Source: Calliopum simillimum (Eukaryota > Arthropoda > Insecta > Diptera > Lauxaniidae). From it: a DNA stretch of 64,000 nucleotides. A program made the translations under genes and the position numbers. Location of the stretch: assembly GCA_951812925.1 (NCBI GenBank), contig OX638369.1:16707329-16771328 (forward strand), read 5' to 3'. Of the stretch, positions 57,419-64,000 are shown piece after piece; position 1 is the stretch's first letter, and every line of letters starts with the position of its first letter. The notes under the pieces are model-generated. The model was not told where the DNA came from. It worked only from the letters and a program-made list of their open reading frames with translations, and made no database searches.

Positions 57419-58035
57419 CCCAAGAGGAAAAATTTCTAGCGCTTCTGATTCAAGCACTTCAAATTTAGCCCATTAATGCCCAGCGGTGCCATACGGCACC
57501 CATTTTCCATAGAAACATTTTTTTTCAAAAATATACTTTGAGCCCAGGTCTACAACTCCTAAAAATTTCAGCCTTCTATCTATAGAGGTTCCCAATGAGC
57601 ATTAATGGGTTAGAAGCACTTTCACGATGATTTTTTATAAGGCTGCAGTTAGAACAACATGGGTTCGAACCTAGCCCAGGTGATTTTTTTTTTTTATTTC
57701 TTTTTTGCTTTATTTTTTTTATTAAAATATTTTTTTGTTCAACATTTTTTATTTCACTTTTCTATTTTCCTTTCTCTTATTAATTTACTTTTGCTTAATT
57801 GAATTGAAACTGATTGCACAATGATTCTATGTAAGGCTGTAGGAGCATTCTTATGTCAAATTCTGTTTGGACAGCATTTGCTTAATATAAAAATTTTATA
57901 CCTCTTCATATCATCGGGCATTGGTGTAGCGGTCTAAAGAGTTGGTAAATGTAAGTGAAAATAATCTGTTTCTATCTATCATACGGACGGTCGTGGATTC
58001 AAATCCAGGTGCGCGCAGTGTTTTTCTTTTTTTTT
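57419..58035 (+). repeat. Composite tRNA-like repeat, copy E (dimeric)
   Basis: B-box-like GGGTTCGAACC at 57661-57671, a T-rich tract, 'CTTAATTGAATTGAAACTGA', then A-box-like TGGTGTAGCGGTCTAAAGAG (57922-57941) and B-box-like GGATTCAAATCC (57995-58006), then another T tract. The A-box resembles that of tRNA-Ser/Leu. Spacing from A to B is about 65 bases, longer than in an ordinary tRNA. A 141-bp MITE interrupts the first part. Confidence 0.75.
57469..57609. mobile_element. 141-bp MITE with TTAG duplication
   Basis: Ends CCCATTAATGC and GCATTAATGGG are perfect inverted repeats, with TTAG on each side (57465-57468, 57610-57613). The paralogous repeat at 63863-64000 has a single uninterrupted ATTTAGAAGT here. 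Confidence 0.85.
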
Positions 58036-58623
58036 AATTTTATTGAAAAAACGCTTACCGAAGCATTACAAATAAGCGCTACAAAAACCCTTTTTTGGTA
58101 AGGTTGCGGTAAGCTTTTTCTCGTGAAAAAGATGTACATCAGAAGGGTTTTTGAAGCAATTCTTTTACTCTTGGCATTATTGATTGTTATTCAACTGAAC
58201 TAATGTGTATTGCGTTAAAATAAACCAAAAATATCTCTGAATTCAAAAAGTAATATGCAAATATCCTTACAGAATTTTCACTCAAAATTGCTCTTTCTCA
58301 ATTCATTTTAAGCTTTTGCCAAATCTAAACAACCTTTTGTTCAAATCAAATTAACTTCCCGTTTTTCCAAATCAAATTAAATTAAATCAAAAATCAAGCT
58401 TGAAATGATATGTATATTTCTGCACACACTTAAAAATGATGGTTTACTTTTCTTACTTTCGATTCCCTTAAGTCTTGATTTTAAACTTTTTTTAATATTA
58501 TTAAAAAACGACTCAAAACATGGAAAAGAACAATGCCACCGCGAAAGAAAGTATATATATCCTTTAAGGGGTGAACCATTAACAAGTTCCCAAAGGAAAA
58601 TTCGAGTGATCGAAATACACGCT

Positions 58624-59433
58624 TGTCGTCAGGGTTGGGCCACATCAATTTTTATTTGGAAACAGTAAAATAACATTACTCAATCGGTTTTTCGGAACAC
58701 AGAACATTAAAATAATTTATTGTTGCAATGAATGTGATAACAAAAAACAAGCGACCGCGCCAACACTGAAATCTAATCGGGGGCGCCGCCCGATGAAAAC
58801 CACGGTCTTAACCTCTCCAGAAAACCACGAAGAGTTACATAAAAAGCAACAGATGCGCGATGCCTCGAAAACGTCCAAAATCGAACGCGAAGAAATCGAA
58901 CCCAAAAACAACACCTGCTAAACGAAATTGCCCACCGAAAAAAGCACAAAAAAATCCTCTTCCGATGAGGATGTAGATCAAGACTTCTGCATTATATGCT
59001 TGGAGCCGATGCTCGCGAAACTGAATCGAAACAATTCAATTGCATGCATTGAATTGCGTCAATCTCACAAAAAGTTACTATATTATGATTCAGATTAATG
59101 TTATTATGGAAATTTTTCATCGTCATTTTGTATAATCGAATGAAAAACAATAAAAAGTTTCATACATATTCATTACACACTATTTTAAAACATATTTCAT
59201 CGGTATTTGGTAGTGGTCCAACCCTGACTACAATGGCCCAACCCTGACTACATTTTTTTTTTTAGTTTCGTCAATAACTTTTTTTTCGAAATCGCAGCGA
59301 GTTGTCCTAAAGCTATGTTACAGATAAGGGTCCAAACTTCCAAATAAGACAAATAATTTGGTAATATTCAAATATATAAAAAAGATACAGAGGAAAGTTA
59401 AAAAGTGGCCCAACCCTGACGACACTCCCCTAC
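58624..59433 (+). mobile_element. Pogo-like deletion derivative
   Basis: Ends GTCGTCAGGGTTGGGCCAC (58625) and GTGGCCCAACCCTGACGAC (59405) are perfect inverted repeats. The right end continues ACTCCCCTAC, matching the GTAGGGGAATGTCGT end of 53975-55210. The outer left end is eroded. Two more 'CCAACCCTGACTAC' words lie at about 59219 and 59237. It encloses the tail of a transposase. Confidence 0.8.
58775..59060 (+). pseudogene. C-terminal tail of a pogo/Tigger-type transposase
   Basis: Translation gives NRGRRPMKTTVLTSPENHEE, then a Lys/Glu-rich stretch to a TAA at 58919-58921. After a small frame change it gives KSSSDEDVDQDFCIICLEPM. 'Asn-Arg-Gly-Arg-Lys-Pro ... Thr-Ser-Pro-Glu' followed by an acidic run and FCxxCLE is the familiar C-terminus of Tigger/pogo transposases, downstream of the DDE domain. 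The catalytic domain and the CENP-B-type DNA-binding region are absent, so it is non-functional. Confidence 0.75.
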
Positions 59434-60840
59434 TTTTTTTGGCATTGTTCTAAATAAATACATACTTTTTGGTTTCATATACAATATAAATCTACACACG
59501 TACCAAGTTTCATAATGATAGCTGCATTAGTTGCAAAGATATATCATTTTAAGCCTGTTTTTCTTTTTGCAAAGCTTAATTTGATTTGAAAAATGTTTAA
59601 ATTGAATTGAAAACAGATCAATTTGGTATGGAAAAGGTTTAACTTAAAATGGAAATTCTGTTTCTGTACCATTTATATAAAATTGCTTATTTACAAATTC
59701 TATGTAACGCTTTGGTGCAAAATAAACTGAATAAATTTTAGTAATGCTTTTTCAAAAACAACAAACCTAAGTATAACATACATAAAGTATTTCGGCATAC
59801 TTATATTTTTGAGTTTTCTATAATAAATATTGATTTTTCTGGATTACTTAAGCCTGAAGACAGCGTTTCTCCAACTTCAAGCAAGGATATCTCAAAATCC
59901 TGCAAGTATATTCGCAATTCTGAGGATGCAGTCCGCTCCATCGTCAAAAAGGATGTAAGACTGCATATAAGAAACAAAAAGTTCATTCCATTTTTTTTTT
60001 TTGTGTCTGTGTGATCAGAGATATATTATATTATGTTACTTTTCACATTAAATAAATCCAGGCCTGACGAGGGGGAAAGGGGGGATTCCACCTGACACGA
60101 GGTTTTTTGGAGGGCCCGGATTTAAGCAGAAATTAATAAAACTAGTAGTTGTTTTTTTGCTAGCTTGAAAATTAGATTTTATAGGCCCGGCATGAACACA
60201 ATACAAGCACTTGAGAAAAAGCCCGGACCCGCACAATTATAATTATTTTTTTTTTTTCAAAGGAGCAAAAACAAAGATTATACATTGTCTGCTTACTTTA
60301 GCTTGTTGGTCAAACCTAATAAGTTTTTTTGTTTGACTTAACTTACTTTATTTTCATTCAAAGCACTCCACTTATACATTATTTTCCATAAATTTTTCCA
60401 AGTTTGTGCTTCTAAGCTTGCTTGTGATTAACGGGCTTTCACGGGCCTCTAAGCTTAAGAATTTTGTGGTTAGGTTAGAAAGGCCGAGCCCGTCGCTTGA
60501 AAGTAGAGCCCCGCAAACCAAGAAAAAATTCCGAGCCCGTGTCCATCTTTACACTCAACTAAAAAAATAAAATTGATAAAATTAATATGCTTTTACACTC
60601 TTCATAACTTAAAAACTGGATGGTACCGAATCCCTGCCATAAGTAAAATATTAAATTTAATTCTTAAATTGAAGTATTTAAGAAAAAAAATTATAAAGCT
60701 ATCGTTTAGTTCTTTCTTATTCCACCTAAAACTTAAAAAGGCTATTTCCCACATATGTAAAATTGGCGTTATAAGGCCAAAACGATAAGGTTTCAAAAAA
60801 AATTTTAAAATTAAAAATAGACTTAAAAATGGCAATCCGC
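59434..60840. other. Intergenic or intronic DNA
   Basis: No gene recognised. 'GGCCCGG'-rich words near 60110-60240 and 60480-60540 suggest an old repeat without defined ends. Confidence 0.4.
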
Positions 60841-61769
60841 TTTAACTACCGCCGTAACTTCGAAACTACTGATCTTTTCAGAAATGAAATAAACTTTTGT
60901 GGAGAGTTACTAGGCCAACATTATCTTAGAAAGAAAATGAAATTTGCTGTACAAAAATAGGAATTATTTAAGAAAAGTTTTATGACTTTTTTTCTAGAAA
61001 TTGGTTTTTTGTAATTTTCAAAAAGCGGAATATTTGTCCGCAAAATCATATGTTGAAGGGAATTAAATGTGAAGAAATTGAAAAAACAATTTATTAAATA
61101 AATAAAATTTTAAGGTTATGGAGCCTGAAAGCTAAAAAAATGTAATTTTTTTGGTGTTTTTTTTTTTTCTTAATTTTTGATTTAGTTGCTTGTCGTATCT
61201 TCTAAACTAATTTGCCGAACACGAAAATAGCTTTTGTTCTGGATTTTTTAAGGCCGCTTCAGCACAGACTATCGATTGTCAATCTCGCCACCCAGGAAAA
61301 AATTTAAATCAAGTGAACTCCAAAAAGGTGTTAAAATGTGCTATGAAGTAGTCTTGTAAGATTTAAAGGAAAATCATAAAAGACCATTTCATATAAAACT
61401 AGCAAAAAATTTCTTGCTTCCAATAAAGTAGAAAAAATTAAAATACTGCATTTTCCAATTTTGAGAAAAGCTCTATACATTAAAAATTAATATTCTAATC
61501 AATTTTTTGTTTTTAATTAATTTACATTTAATTTCCCACAATGTTAGATTTCCATAACAAATATTTCGCCCTTTAAAATTTACAAAAAATAATTTTCTAA
61601 GAGTGAACACTTTCTTAAAAAATTGCTATTTTTGTTTCAAAACAGCAACAAGTTTAATTTTTAGACCGAAATCTCTAAAAGGATAATGTTGGCCTAGATA
61701 TTCTCTACAAAGGTTGACTTAAAGATATCTCCAAAAAACCCAATAGTTTCGAAGTTACGGGCAGTTAAA
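60841..61769. mobile_element. 929-bp diverged foldback
   Basis: Left CCGTAACTTCGAAACTA pairs with right TAGTTTCGAAGTTACGG. Pairing continues through 'TAGGCCAACATTATC' (left) and 'GATAATGTTGGCCTA' (right), then weakly to the centre near 61300. The divergence of the arms indicates age. Confidence 0.75.
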
Positions 61770-62860
61770 AAAATTGAATTTCTTAGGATGTTTTTCAAGT
61801 TTTGATCGCAGACCGGCTGAAACCTTATTTTTGACCTTTATTTTATGAATATAAGCGGGAAGCAAACAAAATCCCAACTTTACACGTTTCATATATCTCA
61901 TGGGCATCCTTGCGTTTAGGGAAAAACAATATTCACTCGATGATGTGATAGTCTCGAAAAAAAAAAATCTAGTAGTAAAGGGGCCCGGTATATAATTATC
62001 CCCGGGCCCGGATTTTCTCTTCACGCACCTGAATAAATCACATTCACCTTAGTCAAATAGTTTTCGCGATATAAATAAAAATTTAGTTTTTGCACGTTTA
62101 GGAAATCGCCCGCCCCATTTCTATGTTAAAATATTAAACCATTTACAGCTTAACAGAGATTTACTATTTTTGATGAATTCATTAATTGATTAATTGCCTA
62201 AACTCTTTGGCATTTTTTTTTTTTTTTTTTTCAAAAGCTAAACACAAACACTGCACGTTTTATGCGTCAGCTTGTCATGTCTGGTATCTGGCACATGGCG
62301 CATGGCACTTTGCTGACGCCGCCACATTTTACCCAATAATTTCCTTTGACAACATTTGATGCTGGCAACACTTGTGCAGCAGCGTCTTGTTTCGCTGTCA
62401 AAAATATATTTTGCCAAAAAGGAAATTTTTATTATTTTTCTGTTTTTTTAATTAAACTCTTTAGTGTTCAGGATTGTCGCCATTTCCGTGCAGCTTTTGA
62501 TAATTCATTTTATTTTTTTATGAAAGAAAAATGTCTTGAATTACCGTCCCGAACACATTAATCAAATTTAGTTTTTTTTTTTTCTAAATGGTTTTTCATT
62601 GAGGTAAATAAAAACACAATTTATAGGGGCAGGGATAGGGTAGAGCCGAAAAAAATTATGAGATAAATTTAAATGCAGTTAAGAAAATTTCTACACGTAG
62701 AAAAAAAATAGTACTTGCCACTTTATTTCTCAAAAATTTCACCAGAATTTCAAGTCAAAATAGTGACAGCTCAACACCGAAGTAAATTTCACCAATTCAA
62801 TTCAAAATGTATGCTTGCTAGTAATTTTTTTGAAAAGATTGACAAGATATTTACCTAACT
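61770..62860. other. Intergenic or intronic DNA
   Basis: 62260-62400 is less A+T-rich with 'CTGGTATCTGGCACATGGCG' and 'CTGACGCCGCCAC'. It does not look like the repeats around it and may be unique host non-coding sequence. No gene was seen. Confidence 0.35.
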
Positions 62861-62869
62861 GTAAAGTTC

Positions 62870-62975
62870 AAACAAAAAAAAAAAAAAAAATTAACTGATC
62901 GCACTAGGGTACGAACCCTGGCCCGTCCGTTTGATAGGTAGATACACATCCTTCTGCACTGCTTGCGCATATGAT
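62870..62975 (-). repeat. tRNA-like repeat, copy F
   Basis: On the minus strand, 'CTATCAAACGGACGGGCCAG' is followed by B-box-like AGGGTTCGTACCCT (62906-62919) and a T tract. This is the same B-box/T-tract pattern as the other copies. The A-box region is not clear. Confidence 0.6.
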
Positions 62976-63862
62976 GAAGATGCATAAAATTTGTATATAA
63001 TTATATGAGAAAAAAAGTTCTGAAAACCTGAAACAAGTAAGGGAAGATTATTTTCGGATATGCCCTTATATTGAAATGTGATACATATGCTTAATTGAAA
63101 TACTTATTAATTGAGAAATATTAATTTAATTTTTTCTTCAAATGATTATTGAAATATACATATGTGTATGTCATATGCACATAATCAAGCATCACATAAC
63201 AAACAGGAAACATAAAACCAACATGTGATAAACTCAATTTATTCGTAATTAAAATGCCTATATACAATCTACAAAATTTTATTGTAGTAAGTTATTTATG
63301 CAAAAATAGAATCTTGCAAATATGAACTACGTAAGCCTAAGCGACGTCATTTACTTAGTTACTACTTACGCACAACACCGTCCGTCCGTTTATTAACCTG
63401 GTCATGAGCGTTGTTCCTATAACTCAAGGATCAAATTGCAAGTTTTGTGCTTAAGCAATCAAGGACACTATTTTGCTTCAAATAAAATGTGCGTTGTCCA
63501 ATGCAAACAACCATAATTTGCAATTAAATGGACAACATCAAAACGTACTGGTCGCGAGTAAATAACGAAATATGATAACCGTCTATGTAGGTAGGTAGAT
63601 ACTTAAAATAACAATTTCGGGTATGTCGCAATTCTTTGAAAATCTGTAGTGATTTGAAGTGAAATTCATAAATCCAAATGCCACACCTTATGACACGGGT
63701 AAGCAACGTTTAGGATACTCCTAAGTGACAGGCGGCGGCAATGCAAGCAGCTGACGACAATGCGTTAATGTAACTTAACTGACTGTGCCAATCTGATGTA
63801 CATGATACTATTTAGTGCATAAGATAACACCCTACACACATACTTATGTACGTGTTTAACAA

Positions 63863-64000
63863 CCCAAGAGAAAAAATTTCTAGCGCTTCTGATTCAAGCA
63901 CTTTTAAAGTGCTTGTCCCCATAGAAATTTAGAAGTACTTTCACAATGATTTTTTATAAGGCTGCAGTAAGAACAACATGGGTTCAAACCTAGCCCGGGT
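63863..64000 (+). repeat. tRNA-like composite repeat, copy G (cut by window end)
   Basis: Near-identical to the first part of copy E ('TTTCTAGCGCTTCTGATTCA', 'GGCTGCAGTAAGAACAACAT', B-box-like GGGTTCAAACC at 63980-63990). It lacks the MITE found in copy E and so records the empty site. Confidence 0.8.

Noticed and set aside
1..64000. CRISPR arrays, bacterial operons, ribosomal RNA
   Set aside because: Nothing fits. The repeats are irregular or inverted, genes have introns, and no rRNA-like conserved sequence was seen.

Overview
The window looks like nuclear DNA of a higher fly (Diptera, Schizophora). Coding exons are short, split by long introns, and use ordinary GT-AG sites. Intergenic and intronic DNA is strongly A+T-rich and crowded with transposon remains. 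Two host genes can be read with confidence, both insect-type: a secreted PLA1/pancreatic-like lipase and the neuropeptide precursor Allatostatin double C (AstCC). A tephritid fruit fly is my best guess. It rests on the repeat style (dispersed 'GGTGCCACGCCC' units, mariner, pogo-like and foldback elements) and is inference, not proof.

Layout. 1-15 kb is repeat-rich intergenic DNA. It holds two terminal-inverted-repeat elements whose empty target sites survive elsewhere in the window, a 1.57-kb TA-flanked element split by a foldback element, and a truncated LINE with a target-site duplication. 16-25 kb carries the lipase gene on the + strand. Its readable exons are 20301-21011, 21071-21239 and 24834-24945. 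Its last intron hosts a Helitron, a truncated copy of the ATP synthase delta-subunit gene on the - strand, and mariner remains. 25-32 kb is gene-free and includes a 655-bp near-perfect hairpin and a minisatellite. 32.5-45.4 kb is the AstCC gene: a TATA/Inr core promoter at about 32.5 kb, an upstream intron of about 5.7 kb, the signal-peptide exon at 38.3-38.7 kb, a 5.9-kb intron, then three exons at 44.58-45.22 kb ending in the cyclised peptide. The upstream intron holds a three-layer nest of transposons (33.88-35.13 kb). 46-50 kb is repeats. At 50.79-51.03 kb a second strong core promoter with a spliced leader exon points rightward and probably starts another gene. Tandem AstC is a candidate, but no coding exon of it is visible. 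51-64 kb is introns or intergenic DNA with two related pogo-like deletion elements, another large palindrome and several tRNA-like repeats.

Functionally, the lipase is predicted to be secreted and to act on lipids outside the cell. AstCC would be processed in the secretory pathway to a somatostatin-like peptide with one disulfide. Nothing in the sequence links the two genes beyond adjacency. The most unusual material is the mobile DNA. It includes a composite tRNA-like repeat family with long A-to-B-box spacing and T-rich tails, several elements datable by nesting, and an open 79-codon frame enclosed in foldback arms.
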